The translations under genes and the position numbers were made by a program. The notes under the pieces were generated by a model, which was not told where the DNA came from, did not search any database, and saw nothing but the letters and a program-made list of their open reading frames with translations. 64,000 nucleotides of DNA from Balamuthia mandrillaris (taxonomy: Eukaryota; Discosea; Longamoebia; Balamuthiidae), in assembly GCA_031835245.1 (NCBI GenBank), contig JAVKOQ010000160.1, positions 1 through 64,000 on the forward strand. Reading direction: 5' to 3'. Below are positions 1-12,459 of the stretch, piece by piece. Within the stretch, counting starts at the first letter, position 1. Every line of letters starts with the position of its first letter.

Positions 1-478
1 CCAAAGAGAGAAGAGGTGCCTGTCGTGGAAGAGGGTGTGCCAAAGAGGGAGGAAGTGGTGCCCGTAGCGGTTGTGGAAGAGGGTGTGCCAAAGAGGGAGG
101 TAGAAGTGGTAGAAGAAGGCGCGGCGCCAAAAAGAGAAGAGGAAGACCCGGCAGAGGGCGTGCCAAAGAGAGAACTGCCACCAGCGGTACTGGTGGTGGA
201 AGAAGGCGCGGCGCCAAACAGAGAGCTTGTGGTGGTGCCGGTGGAGGGCTGCCCAAAGAGGGAGGTGCCTCCTGTTTGAGTGCCTCCTGGAGTAGCGGTC
301 GTCCCACCAAAGGAAAAGCCGGTGGTGCCGGTGGCCGGCGTGCCGCTATGTAAAACAAAGTCAAAAAAGGTGAGTCAAAAAAAAAAAAACGAAGAATTAT
401 AACGAGGAAAGCCCAAGCAAGGAAAGCAGTGACATACGTGGAGCCTCCACCACCGCTAAAGTTCCAAGAAAAGGACAT
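1..478 (-). CDS. FG-repeat nucleoporin, N-terminal part (runs off left edge)
   Basis: Read on the minus strand. Exon 1 is 478-438 (ATG at 478-476, 41 nt, donor gtatgt) and exon 2 begins at 345 after an acceptor tag, leaving a 92-nt intron. The joined frame is open to base 1. The protein starts MSFSWNFSGGGG and then carries Thr/Ser/Gly-rich spacers punctuated by GFSFG and at least seven SLFG motifs, several in the form SLFGTPSSTT or SLFGAAPSSTT. This is the composition of the disordered FG domain that lines the nuclear pore channel and binds transport receptors. The anchoring domain lies outside the window, so Nup98, Nup62, Nup54 and Nup58 classes cannot be told apart. The EEGVPKRE-like plus-strand reading of the same DNA is an antisense shadow. 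Recognition as an FG Nup is firm; the exact class is not. Confidence 0.85.
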   Translation of the reverse strand, partial: MSFSWNFSGGGGSTYVTAFLAWAFLVIILRFFFFDSPFLTLFYIAARRPPAPPAFPLVGRPLLQEALKQEAPPSLGSPPPAPPQALCLAPRLLPPPVPLVAVLSLARPLPGLPLLFLAPRLLLPLLPPSLAHPLPQPLRAPLPPSLAHPLPRQAPLLSL

Positions 479-737
479 CTATCCACGAAAAGGAGGGGAG
501 GGAGAGAGAGGATAGAGGAAAGCGAAACGATGAGAGAGAGAGCAAAGCAGGAAGAACGGCTTGCTACGCCTTTCTTTCTTCTTTTTTTGCCGCCCTTTTT
601 TTGTTATCGCCCCTCGTGTGGAAAGTGTCTGCAAAAAAGATCAACCATTTACAGATCGATAATGAATTCTCCGCTCCAATCTTAAATCGAAAAAGTTGTG
701 TTTTTTTCCTCCGATCTCACAAAAAAGGCCCAACAGA
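479..737. promoter_or_regulatory. Divergent promoter region, nucleoporin / helical-repeat gene
   Basis: The space between two divergently transcribed genes, only about 260 bp. It holds a purine-rich GAGAGA stretch (about 495-545) and T-runs. I see no clear TATA box. That it contains both promoters is inferred from the layout alone. Confidence 0.4.
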
Positions 738-1782
738 ATGTGGAAGAAGAGGAAGAAGAGTGGGATAAGACAGCCACAACGTAGCCTGTCCTTGGCCACG
801 TTCTTGTCGGAATCGGCGGCGTACGGCGGCCATGAAACCCTTTCCCGACAACCAGAAGCTGTGCGGGTCATACTGTGCAAGGCTACGCACCTGGAAGGTG
901 ATCAGCGGATAGCCGAGCTTCAGCAGCAGGGCTCAGCCGCCTATCTTTCCTTCTGGAAGGACGTCATCGTTCCCTCGACGCAAGATGAGCTTTCGGCGCC
1001 TTCCATTTCCTCCTCTGAGGTAGTGTTCTTACGGGTGAACGATGCCTACACGAAAGAATGGCTGTGGTCACTTATGAGCGACCTCCTCACAGCGATAGCC
1101 AACCACCACGAAGAAGAACCAGACCCGCTATGCCTACTTTTTTCATTCCTCTCCTATTGTTCTTCCTTTGCGAGTACTTGCCTTCACCCTAGTTACACAG
1201 CTTTGAATGGACGTTCTTCTTCCTCTTGTTCCTCAGATGCTTGTTGCTCTTGTAGTTCCTCTTCTTGTTCTTGTTCTTCTTCTTCTTCTTCTTCTTCTTC
1301 TTCTTCTTCTTCTTCTTCTTCTTCTTCTTCTTCTTCTTCTCCTCCTCCTCCTCCTCCTCCTCCTGCTGCTGCTGCTGGTGATTCTTTATGGCCAGCAAAT
1401 ACATTCCAAGTTACAATGAACAATATCTATCCGTCAGCCATCTGCACAAGCAACCAAACGCACGTCATCTTCCTGCACGCCAACCGTGATACGCACACTC
1501 GCCTCTACACTGATTTACATTGGTTTGCTCCTTCCTGTTCCTTCTCCTCTGCACTGTTCTCTGTTCGCTTTCTCTCTTGCTAATTCATAGGTATGCCCGG
1601 TTGTTTTTGTTTTGTTTTTTGTTTTTGTTTTGTTTTTTTTTTAACATGCAGGACTGAGTTGATAGGAAGATTGTTGACGATATATCGGCTAGCACTGCAA
1701 GAGACAGCCGTTTGTTCAACGCTGGGCGGGGCTTATGCTTCCATTAAAAACGTAAATTTAACTTCTGCCATCTCTCTTTATT

Positions 1783-1822
<40 letters not shown>

Positions 1823-2854
1823 CATTGCAATAACTCAAAAATGTGCTTTGTTTTATAATATAGGCAGAGCGTGCTTTCCTCTTTGCGCAAAGGCAACTGT
1901 CTTTAGCGAAAGTGTTGGGCGATGTGGTAATGGAGATTCGTTCAGAGGTGTACATTGCATACTATTACATGAACTGCCAACTTTTCAACAAAGCAGAGAC
2001 GCACCTCCAGCACCAAATGCAACGGGCTCAAGACATGCGCAATTCAATAGTCGTATTCTCCACCATTTGTTTTTCTTTCCACACTCTTTGTTTCTGTGTA
2101 TTGCCATATATCGTTTTTGTCTGACTTTTTTTCGATGGCCATGTTTTTTTCATATTTTTCAACTAGTTGGAAACGATGGTAACGGCTGCTCTGAGCCATC
2201 TCGACCGGTTGCGCGCCAAAGCAAGAGAAGAAAACAACCCAACGCCAAAACAGATCAACCATTTTCAATAAATATTTATCCAAAACGCTTTAGAGAATAT
2301 TAACACTGCACTTGGACATTTTTTTCCCTTGTTCACGTTCGCATTCCAACAGCAAGGAGCACAACCCCATGTCATGTTGACGTCAGGGGGAGGTCCGCCT
2401 GATTTTGTCGACTGAAAATTCTGACGCATTTTTGGAAGAAGAAAAGGAAGTCTTGGTCTCACCGCCCCCAGAGCAGAGGAGAGAGAGAGAGGAAAGAAAG
2501 TTTAGCCTAGCCTCCTTCCTTTGCACTGTTCAACAAAGCGGGTTGTGGAACAGTTTTTTTTTTTAAATACGGAGAAAAAGAAATGAGTAGGGCTGTCGCA
2601 TGCTTGAGGTGTTTGTGTGGCTACAACTGTACGCTCCTCGTTGCGCTACCTTTTTGATTTTGAGAAATTTGTTTGGCTCAAATCTAACAAATGCATTCAC
2701 CATTCAGGCACCCTTTGTTACGCCATCTTTTCCATATGGGGTGTGTTGATGCTGGTACAGTTCTCTGCTTTTCTCCCTCTTTCCGCTCCTACTTTTTTTC
2801 TTTTTCTCGTCACTCCGCGCTGCGCCTTATGCTGTCCCTTTTCCTCTTTTCTCT

Positions 2855-2900
<46 letters not shown>

Positions 2901-3163
2901 TCCCTCTCCCACTTTTTGCTCTCTGACCGTTTGTTGGGGGGGAACAGCTGGTTTGTGCGGTGCTACTTGAAGAGCCAATAGCCTACCGAAAGATAGACGC
3001 GGGGGAGCTAAAGGAAGACCAACTGAACAAAGTGGCCTTGCAACTCTACATAGCGGCGGGCATGTATGCTGCCTGCGTGTGCGGCTGCGGAATGCGTTGG
3101 GGCTACCTGTACTTGAAGCACCGACGGCACTCGCGGTTTAGGACCATGGGCCAAGAAGTCTAA
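738..3163 (+). CDS. Hypothetical helical-repeat (TPR-like) protein, multi-exon
   Basis: Not recognised as a named family. The first exon starts at the ATG at 738 (MWKKRKKSG) and is open to about 1522. It contains an unusual low-complexity block, a (TCT)n poly-Ser run followed by poly-Pro and poly-Ala (about 1270-1375). A splice at about 1522/1651 joins it in frame to a segment with TELIGRLLTIYRL, and a further exon (about 1865-2055) encodes amphipathic helices resembling tetratricopeptide repeats. The last exon (about 2946-3163) ends in a small Cys/Gly-rich segment with ACVCGCGMRWGYLYLKH before TAA. Exons between 2160 and 2600 are uncertain: I see a charged stretch with LEEEKEVLVSPPPEQ but could not fix both of its boundaries. 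CT microsatellites lie in two introns. That a gene exists is likely; the exon model is approximate and the function unknown. Confidence 0.5.
1264..1375 (+). repeat. (TCT)n-(CCT)n-(GCT)n trinucleotide tract, apparently coding poly-Ser/Pro/Ala
   Basis: About 20 TCT units pass into CCT and then GCT units without breaking the reading frame of the surrounding gene. This suggests a translated homopolymeric tract, although a small unrecognised intron cannot be excluded. Confidence 0.7.
1786..1819 (+). repeat. Intronic (CT)n microsatellite
   Basis: A pure CT dinucleotide tract inside the intron between the exons ending at about 1751 and starting at about 1864. It is pyrimidine-rich on the sense strand. 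Confidence 0.9.
2857..2910 (+). repeat. Intronic (CT)n / CCCTCT tract
   Basis: CT repeats passing into CCCTCT units about 35-40 bp before the acceptor of the last exon of the helical-repeat gene. Confidence 0.9.
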
Positions 3164-3280
3164 CGCGCCCTCTTAAATTTACGCTTTGTTTTTCTTCATT
3201 TTACTTTTCTCTCTTATTTGTTTGGTGGTATGAATAGATTTCTTTTGGAGGAAAAAAAAAAAAAAACAAGAACAAAGCGG

Positions 3281-6200
3281 TTAATCTTCTTCGCTATCAC
3301 TAACATCCTCCTCCTCCTCATCCACTTCTACCTCTTCCTCTTCCTCTTCTTCTTCCTCCTCTTCATCCTCTTCTCCTTCCTCCTCTTCTAACTCCTCAAT
3401 AATTTCTTCCACTACTGATTCTTCATCGCTGTTAAGTTCTTCCTCTTCCTCTTCTTCCACTTCCTCCTCTTGTTCTTCCTCTTCGTCAGAACTTGATCTA
3501 GTCTTTCTGGTGTTGATAGTAATGGTAGTGGAAGATCGTTTTCGTTTTCTATCGCGGCTGTTTTCTTCGTCGTATCCGTCTTGTTCATGTTCTTCATGTT
3601 CTTCTCCCTCTTCTTCAACTTCTTCTGGAATGCGTCTCTTTGACCGTTGTGCTTGCTGCTGTCGTTGTCCAGAGTGGAATGCTTCCGCTTCTTCCTCTTC
3701 ATGTTGTCCCTGCGGGGCGGTATCGCCTCTTGCTTCGTTCGCCAATTCAGCGTCAAACTCAGCATTAAACAAATGCTACGACAGAAATATAGCCAGTTAA
3801 TATAGGCCAAAGAAAGCGAACAAAAGAGAAGAACTAACCTGAAGAGCAACGGCATCTTCAAACACTTGAGAACCGGGCATGTTGTACTCCTGCGCATTGT
3901 TGAACATCAAGTTAAAGTCCTGTCTGAACTGTTGCGGATCAGTATACTCGCTCTTCTTGATGCGAGCGTTAATCTTGCTCATGTCGATGGGATTGCGTAT
4001 GATAACGTAGTAGTCGGGGTATGCCCTCTTAGACGGTAGGCGAACGAAGAGCTGGCTCCGAAAGCGATCCGTCCCTGGTTCCTTTTCCTTTTTGATCTTC
4101 TCCCAAATGGCCGAGTACTTGGCATTCAGGATTCGTTGTTGTTCACTTATTTTGGGCTGTTTATTGTCTGCTCGGGGTGGTCTTCCTCGTTTCTGGCAAT
4201 GTCAACAATAAGACATGTTAAAAACAGAAACAAGAACAGAATAGAATAGACAGAAAGAAGACAGGTTAGGTACCCTAGGAGTTTGTTGCACGATATTTTG
4301 TACGGCAACAGGGGGAGCCAATGTTTTAGCGGTAGACGTAACAGACTTGGAGGAGGCTCTTCTTCTCCGTTTGGATGGAGGTGATTGCATTTCCGCTTCA
4401 TCTTCCTCCTCTTCATCCTCGGCCCCATTTTCCTCTTCAGCGTCATCATCGCCGTCTTTTTTGGCCTTGGTTTGCGCTCGGCGCTTCCGTCGCAGTTTGT
4501 TCTTTTCCCGCAAGGCATTTAAGTCGGAAACGTCTCCGCCTTCCTCAATTATCTATTTTCACGAAGGTCGGATAATCAAGTGAATAATAATAAACGAGAA
4601 AAGAAGCACAGAATTGAACGTTACCTTAGTCCATTGGAGCTCAGTTAGACCATCGTCGTAGTTTACATCTCCCCTCTGCCTTCTGCCGCGTCCGTAGTTA
4701 AGCCGGAGTTCCTGAACCTCGTCTACAATTGGACGCTCTTCTTTCATCCATGCCGGCAACTCCTCATCCGTCACGAGTCTTGGGTACTTGCCCTTATTGC
4801 CCTTTCTCCTCCACTCGCGTTCTTCCGCTTTGTGCCTCTCCGCATCCATTTTCTCATAGAGCTCAAACTCACCGTCCTTCCTTGCAATCATTCGATTAAT
4901 TTCCTGGTCAGTGGGTATGTTGCTAGGCTTATGCTTGTTCTGTTTGTCCTTCTTCAGAATGGATTCCAGCATTGACTTCCGCTCGCTGGCATTGGAACGT
5001 TTGTTGAACATGCCAGCTTCAATGACCTTTTCATCAAGGCCCATCTTCCATTGAGCTCGAGAGAGGATGTTTTCCTCCACAGAGTTCTCAGAGATCAAAC
5101 GGAACACGCGTACTTCGTTCTTTTGTCCGATACGATGAGCCCTGTCTTGCGCCTGCAAATCAATGTGTGGATTCCTATTTGACAAAAGCATTACATGTTA
5201 TTCACCATATGTCTATCAAGAGGATAGGAAAGCATTGAAAAGTAAGATATCCATACCAGTCGCTGTCAAACAGAATAACTGTGTCGGCTGTTTGTAAGTT
5301 GAGACCCAAGCCTCCAGCCCTTGTTGAAAGCATAAAGATAAAGTATGGAGAATCTGGTGCATTGAACTTCTTAAGAAGTTCGGCCCTGTCTTCGGCCTTG
5401 GTGGATCCATCCAAACGCAGGTACTGATATCCGCGGTACTGAAAGTAGTCTTCCATGACGCTCATCAACGAAGTCATTTGACTGAAAATTAACACCTAAT
5501 GAAGAATAAGAATGTTAAAAAAGCAAATCAAGGCCAAGATAAAGACCAGGAGAGGATACAAACTCTATGACCAGTAGCTTTGAACTTTGGCAAAACACGG
5601 TCGAGAAGGTCAAACTTGCCAGCAGAGCGGATAAGATTGTCATCTAAGGCCCAGTCTTGCATCTCGTTGAAGAGATAGGGATGATTGCAAATCTTCCGTA
5701 GCTGCATCAATGTGTTTGCTAATCCTCTAACTCCTTGTTTACTGCAAAATGATGAACACGAATGTCAACAAAAATTTGAACAGTAAGAAAGGAGAGGAAG
5801 GAAGAGAGGGAGGATAACGTACTTAGCGCCTTTAGGTTTGCTAAGAGTAGTGCTATCAATCCTAATGACGCCATAATCCCGCATTTGAGCATACATGCGT
5901 TGCTGCCAAGCGGACAACCTACATTTGAGGATCTTTTCCACTTTGTCTGGCAACTGATCTTCCACCTGTTTTTTCAACCGACGGAGCAGGAAAGGACGAA
6001 GCACTTTATGGAGGCGGTTGATGATCAAGAGGCTTTCCTCTTCAGTCATTTCCAGCTTATCCCCGGTGTTGGCGAACGGAGCGTTGAACCACTCCTCAAA
6101 GTTGGTGACGCTGTTGAAGATGGAGGGAAGCAAAAAGTTCAACAGCGCCCAAAGCTCTGGAAGGCTATTCTGTAACGGAGTTCCCGTCAACAGTAGGCGA

Positions 6201-8913
6201 TGTCGCGAGGAATAGTGCTTGGAAAGAGAGGTGGCAAGCTTGCAGGAGTGATTTTTCATGCGGTGGCCCTCATCTATGATGATGTAATTCCATTTGATTT
6301 TGGAGAGGTTAGCCTTGTCCTTCATTACGTATTCGTACGTGGTCAGCACGACGTTGAACTTGCCGTTGGCGATGTGGTTCTGGTAGATAGATTTGCGGAC
6401 AGGAGGCATGCCCTTGTAGTGGACTGTGATAACACTAGGAGCCCAATGCTCAAATTCATGTGCCCAGTTTGAAAGCGTTCTGTTTGCGTCATAAGAAATA
6501 TTAGAGAGAGGGAGAGAGGGAGAGAGGGAGAGAGAGAGAGAAAGGGAGGGAGAGAGGGAAAGAGAGGGAGAGAGAAAGGGAGGGAGACGTACGATAATGG
6601 GACAATGACCAAATAAGGTCCTTTGTTTTGCTTCATCTCAATCAAGTAACAGATGAGAGCGATAGTTTGAATGGTCTTACCCAGACCCATTTCATCCGCG
6701 AGAATACCGTTCAGGCGATTGTTGTAGAGAGATACCAGCCATTGCAGACCCACCATTTGGTATTTCTTGAGAGTACCACCCACAAGAATGGAGGGTTGCT
6801 CTCGTACTTCTTCTTCAACTTTATGCACCATCGTGTAGTAAGTTTTCTTCTCTCTAGCGATGGCAGCCGAAGCGTTCTTTGCGCGAACCAATTGCGTCAC
6901 ATCCTCGTCTCTTTGTTCGGTGTCTTCAGCTCCAGCGCTAGATCCAGCTCCGGTTCCAGGTTCGTCTCCGGAATCGTATTCGGCTTCTGCTTCTCGATCC
7001 CTCTTCTCGTCCTCCTCTTCGTCTTCCTGATGTTTCGCCACCAAAGCTCCTATTTTGGACAGATATTCGTCCGTTTCTCGCAGCAGAGTGGTCAGACGCT
7101 CGTTTTTAGTTTCTTCCAAAAGGCGAAGGTAGGCCTCCTCGTCGTTGTCGCGCAACGCGTTGAGCCGTTCCTTTTCCGCCCGTTCTCTTCGTTGTTGTTC
7201 TCGCTTTTGTTGATTGGTGTGCCAAGACATCATCGACCGCGTTATTTTTCTCCATTTTTGGGTAGCACCCGTGTGAAACTCTTTAAAGTTCTTGGCGTGG
7301 GCTACGACTGCTTGCACAAACTCTCGCTGGCGTTGTTGCCTCTTTTGTTCTTCCCTTTCTTTCAGTATTTCGGATTGGTTAAGTTGTTGCTTCAAATTCT
7401 GGAAAGACAATGAGAAGAAACAAGTAAGCTTACTTCAAAACCAGCTACAGATAAAGAGAAAGAGGGAGGGAGGGAGGGAGGGAGGCAGGGAGGGAGGCAG
7501 GGAGGGAATATAGCTACCTTACGGCTTCCACGTCGATAAGCAGTTGTGTCATGGGCTACTTGCAGAGCTGTTTCATTTCGTATTTGTATTGCGATTTCAC
7601 GTCTCAGCTTGCGTTGCAAACTCAAAAGCTAAATTTTGTGTGATACAAATTATGAGCAATGGTGTCAGAACATGGAGAACGGCGTACGTACTCTTAACTG
7701 TTTTTCCTCAATGAGGGCTTGGGTCTTGAGGTCTTGAGGCAGATCTTCTGGAAGCGCTGTAAAGAAACACGCGAAAACAAAGTTAGACACTCAATTTGGT
7801 ACGAGAAACAAGCAGGAGAGTTACTTTGCAGCTCTTCGAGCCGTCGACAAATGCGAGCTGTGATCCTCCGTTCACGTTCCTGAGCCAAATACATAGGCGA
7901 AAGTTTTGCTGGTTGCAAAGCTTGTGGTTGTGCAGGCTAAAAGCGAGTTAAGTGATGAGGGCAGAAAATATGCAGAAAAGAAAGTTTAAAAAAAAACCTT
8001 TGGGGGGGCTTTTGGTGTAGGGACTGCCCTAGGAGCTCTAACCTTTTCTTGCGGGGTTGCATTTCTGATGTCTGCAGTTGAAATGAATTTACGTCAATGG
8101 GTCAAAAGACAAATGGGTCGAATGAAAATAAGACTAACCTGCTGTGCGTAAAGAAGGAGACGCAGCATGTTGCATGCGTTGCAATCGAACGGGCTCTTCA
8201 TGGGTTATGGCAGGAGTCTCAGCAGCACCACTAGGCTGCACAGGAGCAGGTGGTTCAGAAAAGGCTTGACTCTGAAGTGAGGATACAATGTCAGTCTACG
8301 CTGGGCGTCACAAACAATAAAAAACAAAAAACATGCCTTAGTGCCTTTGATGCCTTGAATGAGTTCTTGTGGCAAAGGTAAATTTCTAGAAAGGTACTTG
8401 TAAGCTAATATCTGTGCTTTCAGCTGAGCCAACTGCTCACGCGTAAAAGGACCCGTGCTCAGCGGAGCAGAAGGGCCAGCCGAAGTTGGAACGCCGTTAG
8501 TTGGCTTGTCAGCGGTAACAGCAGAGCGGGGAGCGCCATTGGCAGGCCCATGAGATCCCCTTTGTGCGGCCGCGTTGGCGGCGCACCGCTTGTAGATAGT
8601 AAGCAGAGCCTGGTAGCGGGGATGCGAAGGATCATAGCCAGCAGCATACATCTTTTCTAGCGTCTGCGAAGCTCAAGAATGAGGGCTGTGTACAAAGGAT
8701 AGAAAGGAAGCGCAGGAGGAAGGAGAGACATAAAGAAGTAGAAAAGAAAGCAAAGTAGCGAACCTTGCGAAGTTTGAGTAATTCGCCTTCGTTGAGGCTT
8801 GTTATTTGGTTTGGGTTGATGACGGAGCGTCGGCTGGCTGGTCCATCTATGAAGGCTGTTGGTTGCGTGCCGTGGAAGCTTGCGCCCCCGTTCACAGTGG
8901 TCATGTGCGCCAT
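3281..8913 (-). CDS. SWI/SNF catalytic ATPase (Brahma/SMARCA4/Sth1 type)
   Basis: ATP-dependent chromatin remodeller, nuclear. It begins at the ATG at 8913 ([10 protein letters not shown]) and ends at 3281. Domains in order: a QLQ-like motif ([19 protein letters not shown], about 8385-8450); an HSA region rich in Arg/Glu/Lys (about 7150-7920); SNF2_N ATPase with motif I DEMGLGKT (about 6675-6698), Walker B DEGH (about 6261-6274) and LTGTPLQN (about 6167-6190); helicase-C with [12 protein letters not shown] (about 5290-5330) and the arginine-finger motif AHRIGQ (about 5124-5145); a SnAC-like basic region (about 4850-5000); and a C-terminal bromodomain with [14 protein letters not shown] and NAQEYN (about 3880-4030) before a long acidic tail. 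QLQ + HSA + ATPase + SnAC + bromodomain is the diagnostic Snf2/Brahma order and excludes ISWI and CHD. Exon 1 is 8913-8764, exon 2 8663-8337, exon 3 8271-8139; there are about a dozen more. The intron after exon 2 has a GC donor. Purine-rich tracts (plus strand) at 6500-6590 and 7444-7508 are intronic. Confidence 0.95.
6497..6590 (-). repeat. Intronic GA/GGGA microsatellite (CT-rich on the sense strand)
   Basis: Irregular GAGAGGGA repeats of about 90 bp in an intron of the minus-strand SNF2 gene, so the transcript carries CT/CCCT repeats. Confidence 0.85.
7444..7508 (-). repeat. Intronic GGGA/GGCA repeat (CCCT on the sense strand)
   Basis: Tandem gggagg(c)a units in an intron of the SNF2 gene. 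The G-runs sit on the template strand. Confidence 0.85.
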
Positions 8914-9397
8914 CTTTCACTTTTGCGGTCATTTTGAACAAGCAAAACGGCCAAAAAAAAACCAGTCAACAAACATGCAACAGAAAAAAAAAAACACCCT
9001 CTCTTTCTTCTTTCTTCCACTACTTTGTTTTTTCTTGTTGCTTAGCGCTGCTAAGCAGGTTCTTTAAATGCTCACCAACACATAAAAAACTCCAAAAAAG
9101 TTTGAAAAAATAAACAACAAAACTACTTACGTCGACGTCCTTTTTGGGGGGTATTTCTATTTTATTTTTTTTCCCTTCTCTCTCCCTGGCACCCCCGCAC
9201 AAACACGCCTTTTGGGGGGGAAGGTCGCTTTCTTCTCCTTTCCTCCGCCTGCTAATTTTGGGTGTGCAGAGGGGAGCCCCTGCTGCTGTCACAGCAAAAA
9301 CAGGGAAAGTTCCAACGGACAAAAAAAAAAAATTCGAGCAGAACCCTCGACAACCCGGCTTTTTATCAATGACCCCTCGTTTTGCTTAGAAATTTTT
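8914..9397. other. Intergenic: XPG 3' end to SNF2 start
   Basis: This 484-bp spacer separates two minus-strand genes, so it should contain the XPG terminator and the SNF2 promoter. It is A/T-run rich on the plus strand. The open frames here are low-complexity and I see no gene. Confidence 0.5.
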
Positions 9398-12300
9398 CTA
9401 TTTCTTGCTGTGCTTCTTCTTCTTGGTTTGTTTTGTAGTTTTTTTCTTTGTGGCGCTCCCCTTTTTCTTGGCTGTAGTTGTGGTGGCTGTGATTTTTCTT
9501 CCTCGTTTTGCCTTAGTCCCAGCCGTATTTTTGTTGCTGCTGTTGGAAACCAAATGTTGAATGGCGTTGTGCACACGAACAGATTCCAACTTTTTGGGGA
9601 TTTGGAGGAACCAGTCATCCAATGTTTTCTGTGTAGTTGTGCTTTCCTTTTCGGCCTCTTGCTCTGCCTCCTCAACGCTCTTTTTCAACAAAGGAATAAC
9701 TAACTCATCTGCTCTTTCTTCACTCCAACCCATTTTGTGTGCTGCAAATGTGATTAGATGATTGGTCAAGGCCTTTAAAGCAAAGAATAATGTTGAGAAA
9801 GAAAGAAAAGCGCAAAGATAATTTAAAAAAAGGAAACGACAAATGGAAAGTCGTAAGAAACAAAAGGATATTTTCTAAGACCATCTAAGTCAGGTTTGCC
9901 CCATTCAAACGATTCAAGAGATTCGTCCACTTGCGGATGGAGATAAGCTTCTACAACGGCTTGACTGGGAAAATCTTTCCGCAATCTGATTCGCTTCTTC
10001 AATTGTCGCTATTAGTGAAGAAAAGTGAGAACGTTCAAAAGAGAAATGCAAAATGTGAGGTAACAATAATACACCAACCAATTTGATGCTAACTCGTTTG
10101 TAGTCTCGTTCATTGAAACCAACTCTACCATTTGCATTCTCCTTTTCATCACCCTGCTCATTCTCCCTATCCTCCTTTTCTTCGTCAACAGGAAAATCAT
10201 CCGTGTTCGGACTCTCCCACCACTTCTTGAAAGCATCCAAACTTTCAAAAGTGCTTATGACTTCCATGGCGTGAACAGGACCGATTCCTTTGACTCCTTC
10301 TGTGTAATCGCTTCCTAACAATAATGCCAGCTCGATGAGCTTTTGTCGATCCAAACCCAGCTTTCTCTTGATGTCGCCCAAGGAGTAGGCCTCCAGGTGC
10401 TCTCTGGAGAAGAACTTTTTGTAGACGGTGAGTCCACCAACGAGGAAGATATCGCTGTCTTCTGTCACAACACCATGAACCAACCCGTTGGCGTTGAGGT
10501 AGCCGCACTGAGCTTCGGCTTCCATGGGGCTGATGACATAAGGAATGCCAAATAGTTGCAGCAGTTCTTGACAGTCGGACAACATCTCGTTGGTGACGGA
10601 TTGGATGGCTTTGCCTTGTTGCTTGGCTTTTTGAGAGAGAAGAATGGCTTCCATTTCTAACTGTCGATGTATTTCATCGATAGAGGTATCGATGGAGGTG
10701 TCAATTTCCAAGGGTGCGTTTGAAGGGGCAGATTCCGTAGCATTGTTTAGTTCGGTATTGCTGCTATGGCGGTCTTTCAGTTCGTCGTCGTCGTCTTTTT
10801 CTTCTTGTAATTGAATGGCCAATAACTCATCTTCAAATAAGAAATCTTGTTCTTTTCTCTTCTCCTTTTGTATCGCTTTTTCCTCTTCACCGTTAGTGTT
10901 TGACTGTTCGAAGAGAGAAAAGTCGAAAATGTCGGTTGTGGTAACTTTGGTGGGATCAAAAGTGATATCGATGCCACTTTCTTCTTGCTCTTCCACCCCA
11001 TAAATTTCGTTAACCTTTTGAGGCTGCTCAAAGATGGAGGTTCTTGCCTTTATCGGGGACACATTTGGTCCTGGTGGCAATACCTTGGAAAAACAGTACT
11101 GATTAGCAAAGGAGAGAGAGAGAGAGAACGAAAAGATAAGAATAAAAAAGTTACCGGTTCTTCAAGGAACTGGAAAGAATCTTGCTGCTTTTCTTCACTC
11201 ACCGATGATGTTTGTTTACGATAAAAAACAATAGCCTCCTTCTCCTGTTCTTTTTCCTTCTCCGGTTCTACTTCTTTCTCCTTTCCTTTGTCCCCCCTCT
11301 CGCTGTGTTTCTCCTCTTTTTCCTTAAGCTTCGACTGAACCTCCACTTCATCCTCTTCATCAGATGGCTCGATGAGGAATCCGCCACCTTGGAGCTCTTG
11401 TTCTGTCTCCTCCCCTTCTGCTGCTGTCAAAACGCCTCCTCCACTAATACTCTCAGCCTGCCCTTCCTCATCGAAAAACCGTGAAAAGGAAAACGTTTCT
11501 GCACTGCTGTAATTTTCCATCTTCTCTTTACCTTTGTCAACTCGTCTCTTTTTGGAAGGTGATGTCGAGTAATCCTCTGTATCTGAATTCTTCTTTTCCT
11601 TCTCCGCCTCGTCGTCCACAGATATCAACATGTATTCTCTGGTCGAGTCTGAGGCAATTCGATTTTCGGAGGTGGACAAGTTGGAAGAAGAAAGAGAGTG
11701 TTTAATTTCCTCCTTGGTCTGCTTTATCTTTCGCCACATCTCACCGTTCTTGACGAGGTTTTGCAACTGTTGTTGAGAAAAGTCTTGGGCTGCTTTAGGG
11801 TCGTTGTGCTTAATGCTCATCTGGGATTGCAAGAGCTGAGCATTTAACCGATGACGTTGCAAGATTGGGTCGTCCCATTCTCCTGTTAAGATGGATTGCT
11901 CTTCCCTCATTTCCAACACTACCTGTCTACTGTGTACACTTTGACGCACTTCCTCTTGCAATTCCTGGTACGAAGGCAAGAACAAATGAGCAACGTGCAA
12001 AGATTCAGAAGGAATTATAGCAGACCTCAGGAAGGGCAGCATAAACCTCTGGATCGATCCCCAAGGCAGAAAGAAGACTAGCCTCTTCTAACTCTGGCTG
12101 TGCCTCCAACTCCCAAATTTCGACCTCATCATTCCTCCGTTCTATCTCTTCTTTTGTCTCCTCTTCCGTACCTTTCTCTTTCTCTGCTTCATTTTGACTC
12201 TGTTCCAACTGAGAAAATGCTAACATTTCCTCTTCCTCCAATTCTTCCAGTCGTTTCCGCTTGCCTCGCCGTTTTCTCTCTGTTTGCTTTTCCACATATT

Positions 12301-12412
12301 CCAACCCTAATCGCTGCATCAAAAGCTTCTCCGCGGTTTTGCGGTAGTTTCTCTCTGCGTCCTCTCTACGCCGCCGTCGTGCAGCCTTCATGCCAATAAT
12401 TCATGAATAAAA

Positions 12413-12459
<47 letters not shown>

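Noticed and set aside
16-279. Plus-strand frame with EEGVPKRE-type repeats
   Set aside because: It is the antisense of the FG repeats. The minus-strand reading has a start, a splice and known FG motifs.
1189-1423. Poly-Leu, poly-Lys and poly-Glu frames over the TCT tract
   Set aside because: Alternative frames of a trinucleotide repeat; only the Ser frame connects to flanking coding sequence.
9020-9389. Overlapping frames on both strands between XPG and SNF2
   Set aside because: Low-complexity Lys/Phe/Ser-rich frames arising from A/T runs; no conserved motif.
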